A stretch of 64,000 bases of DNA, from positions 1 through 64,000 of the forward strand of contig NZ_JAJBTT010000041.1 in assembly GCF_020860705.1 (NCBI RefSeq), given 5' to 3'. Below are positions 34,298-43,490 of this stretch, piece by piece. The notes beneath the pieces are model-generated. The model was not told where the DNA came from. It ran no database searches and worked only from the letters and a program-made list of their open reading frames with translations. Source of the stretch: Akkermansia sp. (lineage in GTDB: Bacteria; Verrucomicrobiota; Verrucomicrobiia; Verrucomicrobiales; Akkermansiaceae). Position numbers and translations under genes: made by a program. The stretch's first letter is position 1. Each line of letters begins with the position of its first letter.

Positions 34298-36121
34298 TCA
34301 GAACCGCTTTTTCCTGTCATCCCTGCGGGGACGGTCGCCCCAACGTTCTCCCCGGTCACCGCGCTCACTGCGGAATCCGCCGCGGTTTCCACGAAATCCG
34401 CCCCGGTCGCTGCGGTCCCGGTCCCCACGGAATCCGCTGCGGAATCCTCCACTGCGGCGGGGGGGACGCGGGCCGTCGAAAAACTCCGGAGTGCCCTTGT
34501 CCTCACGCACATTCACCTCATACCCGCAGATGGTGGCAGTGGCCAGGGCATCCAGAAGCCGGGGCGCCACGGAAGCATCCACTTCAACCAGGGAATGCTT
34601 GGCAAAAATCCTGATGTCGCCGACGGCTCCCTTTTCCATTTCCACCGTATTGTAAAATAAACCGGCAATATCCTTGGGCCTCAGGCCGATCATCCGTCCG
34701 CCATTCATGAACAGCGTAACCGTATCCCCATTGTGCTGCCAGGAATCTCCCTTTTGCGGGCTCTCCGCCTCGTCTCCGGGCTGGGGCACATGGCGCGTCC
34801 TGCGGGCAGGCTTGTCTTCCGGAATCGGCTGCACTTCCCGGTGGGTGCGTTCCCTGAGCAGGCCAAACAAGGCGGCGGCCAGGGATTCCGGAGCGGCTTC
34901 CACGTCCTTCAGCTCTTCCGGCAGAACGGCATCCGGTTTCAGGCGTTCCAGAATATCATCCACCAGGGATTCCGTCCGGAGCTGGTCCACCTGCACGGCG
35001 GTCAGCACAGGCTCCGGGGCCAGCTTGACGCCAATGAAACGTTCAATGCGGCTCATCAGGGAAAAATCGCGGCGCCCCACAAACGTGATGGCCTTCCCCT
35101 TGCGTCCGGCGCGCGCCGTACGGCCGATGCGGTGCACGTAATCCTCCGGATCACGCGGCAGTTCAAAATTCACCACGGCATCCACATCGTCCACATCCAG
35201 GCCGCGGGCGGCAATGTCCGTAGCCACCAGCAGGCGCAGGCTTCCCTTGCGGAAGGAATCCATCACGCGCTCCCTCATAATCTGCGGCATGTCTCCATGA
35301 AGGCGGTCCACAGGGTAGCCCCGGGCCGTCAGGCCGTCCACCACATCATCCACCACCTTCTTGGTATTGGCAAACACCAGCCCCATCTTGATCTTTCCGG
35401 TGTCAAGCAGGCGGCTGAGCACCTCAATCCGGGAAGAAAACACCACCTCGTAATAAGTCTGTTCAATGGTAGGCACCGTCAGCGTGGGCCGCTCAATGGT
35501 AATCTGGACGGGGTCCTTCATGAACCTGCTCACCAGGCGGTTGATCTCCGGAGACATGGTAGCGGAGAAAAACAGGGTCTGCTTCGTTTCCGGCATGGAC
35601 TCCGCAATGCGCTCAATATCCTCCAGAAACCCCATATCCAGCATCTCGTCCGCCTCGTCCAGAATCAGCATGCGGAGATTGTCCAGCCTCAACGCGCCGG
35701 ATTCCATCAGGTCCATGACGCGGCCGGGCGTTCCCACCACGAACTGCACGCCGCGGCGCAGGGCGTCCAGCTGGGGACGGAAGGAGGAGCCGCCATAAAT
35801 GGGAACGGCGGAAACGCCATCCATGAACAGGGCCAGCTTGTCCACTTCCCTGCAAATCTGAACGGCCAGTTCCCGCGTGGGGCAGAGGGCCAGAACCTGT
35901 ACATGGCGCTCATCCGGATCAATGCACTCCAGGGCAGGAATGGCGAAAGCAAGCGTCTTTCCGGAACCCGTATGGGACAACCCCACGATATCGGACCCTC
36001 CGATCGCAGCGGGAATCGCCTGCTCCTGAATGGCGGAAGGAGTATCGAAGCCGAGCACTTCAACGGCTTCCAGGATCTCCGGCGAAATGCCAAGCGTCGA
36101 AAAAGAAGATGTTTGAGTCAT
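34298..36121 (-). CDS. DEAD-box ATP-dependent RNA helicase with DbpA domain and RGG tail
   Basis: The 607-residue helicase is of the DeaD/CsdA type, used in ribosome assembly and cold adaptation. The Q motif lies near FDTPSAIQEQAIP. Motif I is SHTGSGKT, motif Ia PTRELA, motif II LDEADEML, motif III FSATM and motif VI HRIGRTARAG. A DbpA-type RNA-binding domain (about 470-545: VTLFMNGGRMIGLRPKDIAG) is followed by a disordered Arg/Gly-rich tail (RGGFRGNRGGFRSERGDRG). The frame starts at GTG 36148. ATG 36121 is preferred because it is preceded by a pyrimidine run like other starts here. Confidence 0.94.
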   Translation of the reverse strand: MTQTSSFSTLGISPEILEAVEVLGFDTPSAIQEQAIPAAIGGSDIVGLSHTGSGKTLAFAIPALECIDPDERHVQVLALCPTRELAVQICREVDKLALFMDGVSAVPIYGGSSFRPQLDALRRGVQFVVGTPGRVMDLMESGALRLDNLRMLILDEADEMLDMGFLEDIERIAESMPETKQTLFFSATMSPEINRLVSRFMKDPVQITIERPTLTVPTIEQTYYEVVFSSRIEVLSRLLDTGKIKMGLVFANTKKVVDDVVDGLTARGYPVDRLHGDMPQIMRERVMDSFRKGSLRLLVATDIAARGLDVDDVDAVVNFELPRDPEDYVHRIGRTARAGRKGKAITFVGRRDFSLMSRIERFIGVKLAPEPVLTAVQVDQLRTESLVDDILERLKPDAVLPEELKDVEAAPESLAAALFGLLRERTHREVQPIPEDKPARRTRHVPQPGDEAESPQKGDSWQHNGDTVTLFMNGGRMIGLRPKDIAGLFYNTVEMEKGAVGDIRIFAKHSLVEVDASVAPRLLDALATATICGYEVNVREDKGTPEFFDGPRPPRRSGGFRSGFRGDRDRSDRGGFRGNRGGFRSERGDRGERWGDRPRRDDRKKRF

Positions 36122-36314
36122 GGGGGAAAAATGATCTGTCAGAGTCACGGGAGAAGCTGAACATTATTCACACCCGTGTCCAGCCAAAAGAACGAAAGAT
36201 ACCGTCAGATGCCACGATTTCCGGGGGTTTGCCAGCGAAGGGAAAAAGCCGGCCCCGCGCTTCTGGTCTTTACATTCACACACGGGGTTGCAACTTGCGG
36301 CACCATATCCCCGT

Positions 36315-37118
36315 ATGATACAAGTACCTGCCTCCGAATTCATGGATAAGACGCAAAACAACCCACGTTCCTCCCTGCTGGGAATTTTCATTAACATTCT
36401 GCTGCCGGTATTGATTCTGGACTACTGCAGCGCTGGGCCCGCCAATCCCCTGGAACGTCCGGAAGGGGAAAGCTTCTGGCACATCGGGCCGGTATGGGCG
36501 CTCGTCATCGCCCTCTCCCTGCCCGTCATCTATGGAATCCGCTCCCTGGTCGTCACCAGGAAATTTGACTTGATGTCGGGCGTAGGCATGGCCGGCGTGC
36601 TGCTGACGGGCGTCATCAGCATCTTCGTTATCGGACCGGAAGGGCACATTCACAGCGCCACCCCCTGGCTATTCGCCGGAAAGGAAGCCCTGATCCCGCT
36701 CATCCTGGCCGCGGCCGTCGTCGTCTCCCGGTCCACCGGATCCCCTCTCCTCAATATGTTCATTTACACGCCGGAGCTGTTTGACGTACGCAGGATAGAA
36801 CAAACAGTAGCCACCAATGGAAAAGAACAGGCCTATCAACGGCTGCTGGCAAACTCGTCATGGATCCTGGCGGGCACGCTGGTAGCCTCTTCCATCGGCA
36901 ACTTCTTCCTGAGCCTTTCCTTCATGTCCTCCGTCATGCGCCAGCCTGAGGCGGAGCAGCAGATCGCCTACAACGTAGCCATCGGCAGCATCACCTGGTG
37001 GGGCTTCCTGATCATCGGAGTTCCCATCCTGGGCGCCCTCATTTTCATCATGACCCGCCTGATCAAACGGCTCGGCCAGCTGACCGGACTCAACCGGGAC
37101 GAACTTCTTCTAAGATAA
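36315..37118 (+). CDS. VC0807-like integral membrane protein
   Basis: The 267-residue protein has six or so membrane helices. The pattern LGIFINILLPVLILDYCS, then VIALSLPVIYGIRSLVVTRKFDLMSGVGMAGVLLTGVIS, matches the VC0807-type family, whose function is unknown. It starts at ATG 36315; a longer frame exists but adds no conserved sequence. It precedes the sialate O-acetylesterase gene by 12 bp and is probably co-transcribed. Confidence 0.6.
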   Translation: MIQVPASEFMDKTQNNPRSSLLGIFINILLPVLILDYCSAGPANPLERPEGESFWHIGPVWALVIALSLPVIYGIRSLVVTRKFDLMSGVGMAGVLLTGVISIFVIGPEGHIHSATPWLFAGKEALIPLILAAAVVVSRSTGSPLLNMFIYTPELFDVRRIEQTVATNGKEQAYQRLLANSSWILAGTLVASSIGNFFLSLSFMSSVMRQPEAEQQIAYNVAIGSITWWGFLIIGVPILGALIFIMTRLIKRLGQLTGLNRDELLLR

Positions 37119-37130
37119 TCCGCTTAACCT

Positions 37131-38669
37131 ATGCACACCCATACTCCATTCATCCTGGCAGTAGCCGTCGCCCTCAACACAGCCTGGGCGGCCGCTCCGC
37201 AATTCGACCGCATCTATGGCTCCCACATGGTCCTTCCCCATGGAAAAAACGTACCCGTCTCCGGAACGGCGGACCCCGGCAGGGAAGTATCCGTCACCTT
37301 CGGGGACGCCGTTCTGAAAACAAAGGCTGACGCCAAAGGGAAATGGAGCGTCACCCTGCCCCCCATGCAGCCCAATGCCACAGGGCAGACGCTGACCGCT
37401 ACCCAGAATGGAGACTCTTCCAAGCTGGACGACATTCTGGTGGGGGAAGTGTGGCTGGCCTCCGGACAGTCCAACATGCTCTTCCGCCTGAACCAGACCA
37501 GCACCGCCAAAGAAGACATAGCCGCCTCCGGGGACGAACAGCTGCGCCTGCTCAACAACGTTCCCCAGGCCCACACCAACAACGCCCCTTATTCCGACAA
37601 GGACTTCAACGCCGTTACCACGGACAGCTTCTACAAGGGAGAATGGAAAACCAGCTCCACCTCCACCTCCGGCCCGATGGCGGCCGTGGGCTACTACTTC
37701 GGCAAGAAGCTCCGGGAGGGCCTTGACATGCCTGTAGGCATCATCCACTCCTCCCTCGGCGGCTCGGAAATAGCGGCTTGGATACCCCAGAAGGTCATTA
37801 ACACCAACAACACCTTCCGCTCCTTGCGCGGCAACCACTGGCTGGAATCCCCCTTCATCTCGGACTGGGTAAGGGGCCGGGCCAAAAGGAACATCTCCCC
37901 GCGGTTGAACCAGGGGTCCCCGGACCATCCATACAAACCCGCCTTCCTTTATGAATCCGGCATCGCGTGGATGACGGGTCTCCCCATTACGGGCGTTATC
38001 TGGTACCAGGGGGAATCCGATGCGGAGATCATTGACAACGAACAAAACGGCATGCTGCTGAAAACCATGATCAGCTCCTGGCGGAAAGCCTTCCGGAACC
38101 CGGACATGCCCTTCGTCATGATTCAGCTCCCCCGCATCAACGACCCCTCCAAAACACGCGCAGGCTGGCCTGAATTCCGTGAAATGCAGGATATGACGGC
38201 TAAAACCGTTCCGAATGTTTACAGCGTCAACACCATTGACCTGGGATCCACCAACTCCGACGTGCATCCTCCTTTCAAGCGTCCCGTGGGGGAACGCGCG
38301 GGCAATACGGCCCTGAACAAGGTCTACGGCAAAAAAGTTCCCTGTGAAGGCCCCTCTTTCAAGGCCTTCAAACCCTCCGGCTCCAGCATCCTGATCCAGC
38401 TGGAACATGCCGCCGGCCTGACCACGACGGACGGCAAGGAACCGGCCCAGTTTGAAATTGCGGGGACGGACGGCGTTTATCATCCCGCCACGGCGGAAAT
38501 CACCAATAGGAAAAACAATACCGCCGTCATCAAGCTCACCTCCCCGGAAGTCAAATCTCCCAAACACGCCCGGTACTGCTGGAACCGTTTCGTTACCCCA
38601 AATCTGGTCAACGGAGACCAGCTTCCGGCGCGCCCCTTCCGGACGGACATACCTTCCTCTAAAAAATAA
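37131..38669 (+). CDS. sialate O-acetylesterase (exported)
   Basis: The 512-residue enzyme has a signal peptide (MHTHTPFILAVAVALNTAWA) and an N-terminal beta-sandwich. The SGNH-type catalytic core has GEVWLASGQSNM (nucleophile Ser), GIIHSSLGGSEIAAWIP, GVIWYQGESDA and the late SDVHPPF His. It removes acetyl groups from O-acetylated sialic acids, which cap mucin glycans. A C-terminal beta domain spans about 415-505. The next gene is a second SGNH esterase 21 bp downstream, so the pair probably forms a small host-glycan deacylation unit. Confidence 0.9.
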   Translation: MHTHTPFILAVAVALNTAWAAAPQFDRIYGSHMVLPHGKNVPVSGTADPGREVSVTFGDAVLKTKADAKGKWSVTLPPMQPNATGQTLTATQNGDSSKLDDILVGEVWLASGQSNMLFRLNQTSTAKEDIAASGDEQLRLLNNVPQAHTNNAPYSDKDFNAVTTDSFYKGEWKTSSTSTSGPMAAVGYYFGKKLREGLDMPVGIIHSSLGGSEIAAWIPQKVINTNNTFRSLRGNHWLESPFISDWVRGRAKRNISPRLNQGSPDHPYKPAFLYESGIAWMTGLPITGVIWYQGESDAEIIDNEQNGMLLKTMISSWRKAFRNPDMPFVMIQLPRINDPSKTRAGWPEFREMQDMTAKTVPNVYSVNTIDLGSTNSDVHPPFKRPVGERAGNTALNKVYGKKVPCEGPSFKAFKPSGSSILIQLEHAAGLTTTDGKEPAQFEIAGTDGVYHPATAEITNRKNNTAVIKLTSPEVKSPKHARYCWNRFVTPNLVNGDQLPARPFRTDIPSSKK

Positions 38670-38690
38670 TCCTCTTCACTCCACCATACC

Positions 38691-39668
38691 ATGAACCTTC
38701 ATCTTCTCTTCGCTTCCCTGGCAGCCACCCTTTCCCTGGGCATCGCTGCACAGGCCGCCCCCACCAAAGTAGCCTGCGTAGGGGACAGCATTACGTTCGG
38801 CTCCGGCCTCAAGCCCGGAGACGCCCGGTATCCGCAGGTGCTCGCCACACTGATGGGACCGGAATTTGACGTCAGGGGATTTGGCAACCCCGGAAAAACG
38901 GCGGGCGACTATCCTGGCCAGCCGGGACGCTGGTACGGCAGTACCAAAGAGCACAAGCAGTCTCTGGAATTCAAGGCGGACGTTTACATTTGCAACCTGG
39001 GCATCAACGACACGGGCCGCTGGTGGGACCCCAAACTGTTCGCCAAGGGCTATGACGACCTGTTCCATGCATGGAAATCCGCCAGCCCCAAAGCCAAATT
39101 CTTTGCCTGGGGCCTGCTGGGCCCCGACTACCGCGGCCCGCTGAACAAAAAAGCATTCCCCGGCAACTGCTATCCGGACGTGCGTAAATACTCAGGCTCG
39201 GACAATGGCTCCGCAGCCAACCGCCCGGAAGCGGAAAAACTGATCGCCTCCGTGGCGCGCAAGCACAAGGTTGGCCTCTTTGACGCTCTCACCCCCCTCT
39301 CCGACCACCCGGAATGGTATGTGGACGGATTGCATCCCACGGAGCCGGGCGCCCGGCGCATTGCGGAAATCACCTTCGCCAAACTGGTAAAAAGCATGAA
39401 GCTCAAGCAGCCGGCTCCCCGGCTGGAACCGGGCACCGGCAACGTGATCATTAACAATAAGGGAGACTCCGGCATTCTGCTGGACGGCTGGAAGCTGACG
39501 GACGGCTCCAATACGCTCGTCTTTGAAAACGCCACCGTCGTCCATCCCAAGGACAGGATCATCATCACCATCGGCACGGAAACCCAAAAAGACCCGACCA
39601 AGTCTCTCCAGATCAAGTCTGCCAAATCCCCTGCAGCCTTCCGCCTGATTCCCGCAAAAAATCATTAA
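38691..39668 (+). CDS. SGNH/GDSL hydrolase with lamin-tail-like C-terminal domain
   Basis: The 325-residue exported esterase has a signal peptide (MNLHLLFASLAATLSLGIAAQA). It is followed by block I VACVGDSITFGSG, block III NLGINDTGRWWD and block V VDGLHPTEPGA with the catalytic Asp/His. The last ~80 residues (IINNKGDSGILLDGWKLTDG, HPKDRIIITIG) resemble a lamin-tail-type beta-sandwich, often a binding module. The substrate is unknown; carbohydrate acetyl esters are likely from its partner. A strong terminator follows. Confidence 0.86.
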   Translation: MNLHLLFASLAATLSLGIAAQAAPTKVACVGDSITFGSGLKPGDARYPQVLATLMGPEFDVRGFGNPGKTAGDYPGQPGRWYGSTKEHKQSLEFKADVYICNLGINDTGRWWDPKLFAKGYDDLFHAWKSASPKAKFFAWGLLGPDYRGPLNKKAFPGNCYPDVRKYSGSDNGSAANRPEAEKLIASVARKHKVGLFDALTPLSDHPEWYVDGLHPTEPGARRIAEITFAKLVKSMKLKQPAPRLEPGTGNVIINNKGDSGILLDGWKLTDGSNTLVFENATVVHPKDRIIITIGTETQKDPTKSLQIKSAKSPAAFRLIPAKNH

Positions 39669-39688
39669 CACATCCCTTGCCACTACTC

Positions 39689-39728
39689 ATGGGAGATGCT
39701 TGTCTTCAGCATCTCCCATATTTTTTTC
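39689..39728 (+). terminator. terminator of the esterase unit
   Basis: A perfect 12 bp stem, ATGGGAGATGCT / AGCATCTCCCAT, with a 7 nt loop is followed by a run of T. It starts 20 bp after the SGNH hydrolase stop. Confidence 0.93.
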
Positions 39729-39887
39729 ATCTCTTTCCATCCATGCACGAGGGAGCCTTCCGGCAATCTGCCGGGTTCCGGAAAGTTTCCGGCTTCCCTC
39801 CCCAAGCGGGGGTATCTCCGGGAACAAATCTTCCTCCCTGTCCCGGATATTTCATTCCATCCTATTTTATTTGAGCATTTCTGCCGT

Positions 39888-40367
39888 ATGAACGGTCTAC
39901 AGTGCATGGAACAGAATAAATGCAAATCATCCGCATGCTGCCTGCTGGGTCCTTTTTCCACCAACACCAGCATGGACTTCGGCGTCCTGCTGCTGCGCCT
40001 GGGCGTAGGTGCGATGATGCTTGTACACGGCATCCCGAAATTAGGGATGCTCATCACCGGAAACTGGGCGGCTTTCCAGGACCCGCTGGGAATCGGAAAC
40101 TTCCTGTCCCTGCTGCTGTGCGTAGGCGCTGAATTCGGATGCTCCATCCTGGTCTTCCTGGGGCTCTTCACCCGGCTGGCCACCCTCATCCTGATCATCA
40201 ACATGTGCGTGGCGCTCTTCCTCGTTCTCGGCCTCTCGGGCTGGGGCGCCCAGGAACTCGCAGCCATTTACCTGCTGATTTACCTGACCCTCTTCTACAC
40301 GGGGCCGGGCAAATTCTCCCTGGATGCCTGGTGGCTCTGGCGCGACTGCAAGATAGAAGTGGAATAA
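39888..40367 (+). CDS. DoxX-family membrane protein
   Basis: The four-helix membrane protein has the DoxX pattern: FGVLLLRLGVGAMMLVHGIPKLG, CVGAEFGCSILVFLGLFTRLATLILIINM and YLTLFYTGPGKFSLDA. Members are linked to quinone or thiol redox processes, but the role here is open. It begins with a Cys-rich stretch (QCMEQNKCKSSACC) that is unusual for the family. The start could also be a later ATG (39906 or 39972). The upstream frame continues into the terminator and is not believed. Confidence 0.82.
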   Translation: MNGLQCMEQNKCKSSACCLLGPFSTNTSMDFGVLLLRLGVGAMMLVHGIPKLGMLITGNWAAFQDPLGIGNFLSLLLCVGAEFGCSILVFLGLFTRLATLILIINMCVALFLVLGLSGWGAQELAAIYLLIYLTLFYTGPGKFSLDAWWLWRDCKIEVE

Positions 40368-40375
40368 AAGGCCTT

Positions 40376-40429
40376 CTCCTGCGCGGCCTATGGCAAAAAT
40401 ACTTCTTTTTTCACTCGCCGCGGCAGGAG
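40376..40429 (+). promoter_or_regulatory. inverted repeat upstream of purM
   Basis: CTCCTGC-GCGG (40376-40386) pairs with CCGCGGCAGGAG (40418-40429) with a one-base bulge and a T-rich loop. It lies between doxX and purM. It could end doxX transcription or regulate purM. There is no T run directly after it. Confidence 0.35.
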
Positions 40430-40469
40430 CCTTCCTCTAGGATGCTGGCACACCCAGTCCATCCGTTCA

Positions 40470-41471
40470 ATGTCCGGCAAATTAACCTACAAGCAATCGG
40501 GGGTCGATACCAAAGAAGCAGCCGCTTTTGTATCTGACATCAGCTCTCACGTTAAAAGAACGCAAAAACAGCGCTCCCTGCACCAGGCCTTCGGCCTTTT
40601 TGCCGCCGCTTATGACCTGAGTTCCTACAAGGAACCGGTCATCGTCACCGGATGTGACGGCGTAGGCACCAAGACTGAAATCCTCTTTGAACTGGACATG
40701 GTGGAAACCGCCGGCAAGGACCTGGTGGCCATGAACGTCAACGACATCCTTACCACGGGCGGAGACCCCCTTCTTTTCCTGGACTACCTGGGCATCTCCA
40801 ACCTGGAACAGGAACGTGCCCGCATCACCCGCCTGGTGGCCGGCATGTGCGATTATCTGGAATCCTGCAACTGCATCCTGGCCGGCGGGGAAACGGCGGA
40901 AATGCCCGGCGTCGTTCCGGAATCCATCGTGGAACTCTCCGGCTTCTGCATCGGCTGCTGTGAAAAAAGCAAGCTGATTGACCCTAAAACCGTCCGTCCG
41001 GGTGACGTATTCATCGGCTACCAATCCGACAGCTTCCATGCCAACGGCTGGAGCCTCATCCGCCGCATTCTGGAAGAAAACCCGGACGTGGTTGATGAAG
41101 AGGAACTCCGTTCCCTGCTGCAGCCCACCCGCCTGTACCACGACGTGGTGGCGGACATGCGCCGCTTCAACGTCATTCCCAAGGCATACGCCCACATCAC
41201 GGGGGGCGGTCTTCCGGAAAACCTGGAACGTTTTCTGGGCGACTACGGCGCAGAACTCACCATCCCCTTCTGGGACAACGCCGCGGCGCAGAAAATCCTG
41301 AAGCACGTGGACGCCCGGGATCGCTTCAACACCTTTAACATGGGCATCGGCTGGGTAGCCATCGTGAAACCGGAGGACGTGGAAGCCGCATTGAAGGCAG
41401 GGCCCGGCGGCACGGTCATCGGTACGTTGAGAGAAGGCCGCGGCATTCACGTCAAGGTACAGGGCGAATAG
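40470..41471 (+). CDS. purM: phosphoribosylformylglycinamidine cyclo-ligase (AIR synthase)
   Basis: PurM closes the imidazole ring to make aminoimidazole ribotide in purine synthesis. The 333-residue protein starts LTYKQSGVDTKEA and contains VTGCDGVGTKTEI, MNVNDILTTGGDPLLFLDYL, LAGGETAEMPGVV and HITGGGLPENLER. All landmarks are intact. It lies 66 bp before purF, so two purine genes sit together. Confidence 0.96.
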   Translation: MSGKLTYKQSGVDTKEAAAFVSDISSHVKRTQKQRSLHQAFGLFAAAYDLSSYKEPVIVTGCDGVGTKTEILFELDMVETAGKDLVAMNVNDILTTGGDPLLFLDYLGISNLEQERARITRLVAGMCDYLESCNCILAGGETAEMPGVVPESIVELSGFCIGCCEKSKLIDPKTVRPGDVFIGYQSDSFHANGWSLIRRILEENPDVVDEEELRSLLQPTRLYHDVVADMRRFNVIPKAYAHITGGGLPENLERFLGDYGAELTIPFWDNAAAQKILKHVDARDRFNTFNMGIGWVAIVKPEDVEAALKAGPGGTVIGTLREGRGIHVKVQGE

Positions 41472-41537
41472 AGAAGACACCATTTCCTTGCAGCGGGCAC
41501 ACCACACTTACTAGGACAATCCTTTCATCACAATCCC

Positions 41538-43457
41538 ATGAGCGATTTTCTTAAACACGAGTGCGGCGTAGCCGCCATTCGTCTGCTTAAGCCTCTCTCT
41601 TATTTTCAGGATAAATACGGCTCCACCCTCTGGGCGTTCAACAAGCTGCTTATCCTGATGGAAAAGCAGTACAACCGCGGCCAGGACGGAGCGGGCATCG
41701 GCTGCGTCAAACTGAACATGCCCCTGGGGCAGCCCTATCTGTTCCGCACCAGGGACGCCAGCAAGGACGCCCTCACCACCATCTTCAACGGGCAAATCAA
41801 GAAGCTCAACAAAAAAGTCCGCCGCGGACAAGTCAGCCTGAAGGACGCGGAAGACATCAAAAACAACTTTGACTACGGCGGTGAAATCCTGATGGGCCAC
41901 CTCCGCTACGGTACCTCCGGCCTCTTTGACGAGGGCTCCTGCCACCCCTACCTGCGGCGCACCAACTGGCCGACGCGCACGCTGATGGTGCTGGGCAATT
42001 TCAACATGACCAACACGCCGGAACTCAACCAGCGCATGATTGAACGCGGCCAGCACCCCGTCTTCGGCACGGACACGCAGACCGTCCTTGAAGAAATCGG
42101 CTACCATCTGGACGAAGCCCATACGGACCTCTACCGCGCCCTGCGGGACAGCGGAATGCCCGGACCGGAAATTCCCCATGCCATTTCCTCCCGGCTCAAC
42201 ATCCAGGAAATCATCCATAACTCCGCCAAACAGTGGGATGGCGGATATGCCATCATGGGCGCCATCGGCAACGGGGACTACTTCTGCCTGAGAGACCCCC
42301 ACGGCATCCGTCCCTGCCACTACCTGATCACGGATGAATTCATTGCCGTAGCCTCTGAACGCGTTCCGTTGATGACCGTCTTTGAAGTGGAAAACGAACA
42401 GGTGCAGGAACTGCCGCCGGCCCACATGCTTTCCATCAAGGCGGACGGCACGCACCTCATCACGGAATTCACCACGCCGCTGAAACCTACGCCGTGCTCC
42501 TTTGAAAAAATCTACTTTTCCCGCGGCAATGACCCCATCGTATACCGGGAACGCAAGGCCCTGGGCGCGGCGCTGACGCCGCAGATCGTGGACTCCCTGG
42601 AAGACCGCTTTGACAAATCCGCCATCACCTACATTCCCAACACGGCGGAAACCGCCTACTACGGCTTGCTGGAAGGACTGCGCGTCTACCGCCGCAAGCG
42701 TGTGCACGCCCAGCTCCTGGAAGCCCTGAGAAACGGGACGCTGGATGAAAACATGCTGGACAGCGCCATTCTGAAACGTTGGCCGCGCGGTGAAAAAATC
42801 GCCCATAAGGACATCAAGATGCGCACCTTCATCACGCAGGAAAAAAGCCGTGCACAGCTGGTCTCCCATGTATATGACCTTACTTACGGAGCCGTGGGGC
42901 CGGAAGACGTGCTCGTAGCCATTGATGACTCCATCGTCCGCGGCACCACGCTCAGAAGATCCATCCTCCGCATTCTGGGGCGCACCAATCCACGTAAAAT
43001 CGTTGTCGCCTCCACTGCGCCGCAAATCCGGTATCCGGACTGTTACGGCATAGACATGTCCGAACTGGGGAACTTCATCGCCTTCCAGGCGGCCGTCTCC
43101 CTGATCAAGCAGCACGGGCAGGCGCGGCTTCTGGAAGACGTGTACAAGGCATGCAAGGAAGAACTGGCCAAACCCAAGGAGGAACGGCGCAACTGCGTCA
43201 AGGCCATCTATGAAGGCCTGACGGACGCTGAAATCTCCCGGGAGATCACCCGGCTGGTCACCCCGCATGATGCGCCGTGCCCGGTGGAAGTCATTTTCCA
43301 GACCATTGAAAACCTCCATGCATCCATAGAAGGCCCTTGCGGCGACTGGTATTTCACCGGGGACTACCCGACTCCGGGCGGATATACCACAGTTAATGTG
43401 GCATACATGCGCTGGTTTGAAGGCAAAGGGGGCCGTGCATACGATTTGCCCTTGTAG
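41538..43457 (+). CDS. purF: amidophosphoribosyltransferase, long form
   Basis: PurF moves the glutamine amide onto PRPP, the first committed step of purine synthesis. The N-terminal nucleophile is Cys9 (KHE|CGVAA), so an 8-residue propeptide would have to be removed. The glutaminase domain carries RGQDGAGIG and MGHLRYGTSG. The PRTase domain carries the PRPP loop VLVAIDDSIVRGTTLRRSI. At 639 residues it is about 130-170 longer than E. coli PurF, with an added C-terminal part (after about 500) and insertions. No Cys ligands for an Fe-S cluster are evident in the usual places. Confidence 0.9.
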   Translation: MSDFLKHECGVAAIRLLKPLSYFQDKYGSTLWAFNKLLILMEKQYNRGQDGAGIGCVKLNMPLGQPYLFRTRDASKDALTTIFNGQIKKLNKKVRRGQVSLKDAEDIKNNFDYGGEILMGHLRYGTSGLFDEGSCHPYLRRTNWPTRTLMVLGNFNMTNTPELNQRMIERGQHPVFGTDTQTVLEEIGYHLDEAHTDLYRALRDSGMPGPEIPHAISSRLNIQEIIHNSAKQWDGGYAIMGAIGNGDYFCLRDPHGIRPCHYLITDEFIAVASERVPLMTVFEVENEQVQELPPAHMLSIKADGTHLITEFTTPLKPTPCSFEKIYFSRGNDPIVYRERKALGAALTPQIVDSLEDRFDKSAITYIPNTAETAYYGLLEGLRVYRRKRVHAQLLEALRNGTLDENMLDSAILKRWPRGEKIAHKDIKMRTFITQEKSRAQLVSHVYDLTYGAVGPEDVLVAIDDSIVRGTTLRRSILRILGRTNPRKIVVASTAPQIRYPDCYGIDMSELGNFIAFQAAVSLIKQHGQARLLEDVYKACKEELAKPKEERRNCVKAIYEGLTDAEISREITRLVTPHDAPCPVEVIFQTIENLHASIEGPCGDWYFTGDYPTPGGYTTVNVAYMRWFEGKGGRAYDLPL

Positions 43458-43481
43458 CTGCGCCCTGTTTTTGGGTATTCT
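43452..43481 (+). promoter_or_regulatory. candidate promoter of the ECF sigma gene
   Basis: TTGTAG, 18 bp, TATTCT. The -10 ends 9 nt before the sigma-factor ATG and overlaps the purF stop region. Confidence 0.4.
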
Positions 43482-43490
43482 GCCGCCAAT

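Noticed and set aside
34733..36160. 475-codon plus-strand frame opposite the DEAD-box helicase
   Set aside because: Shadow frame, His/Gln-rich, no domain.
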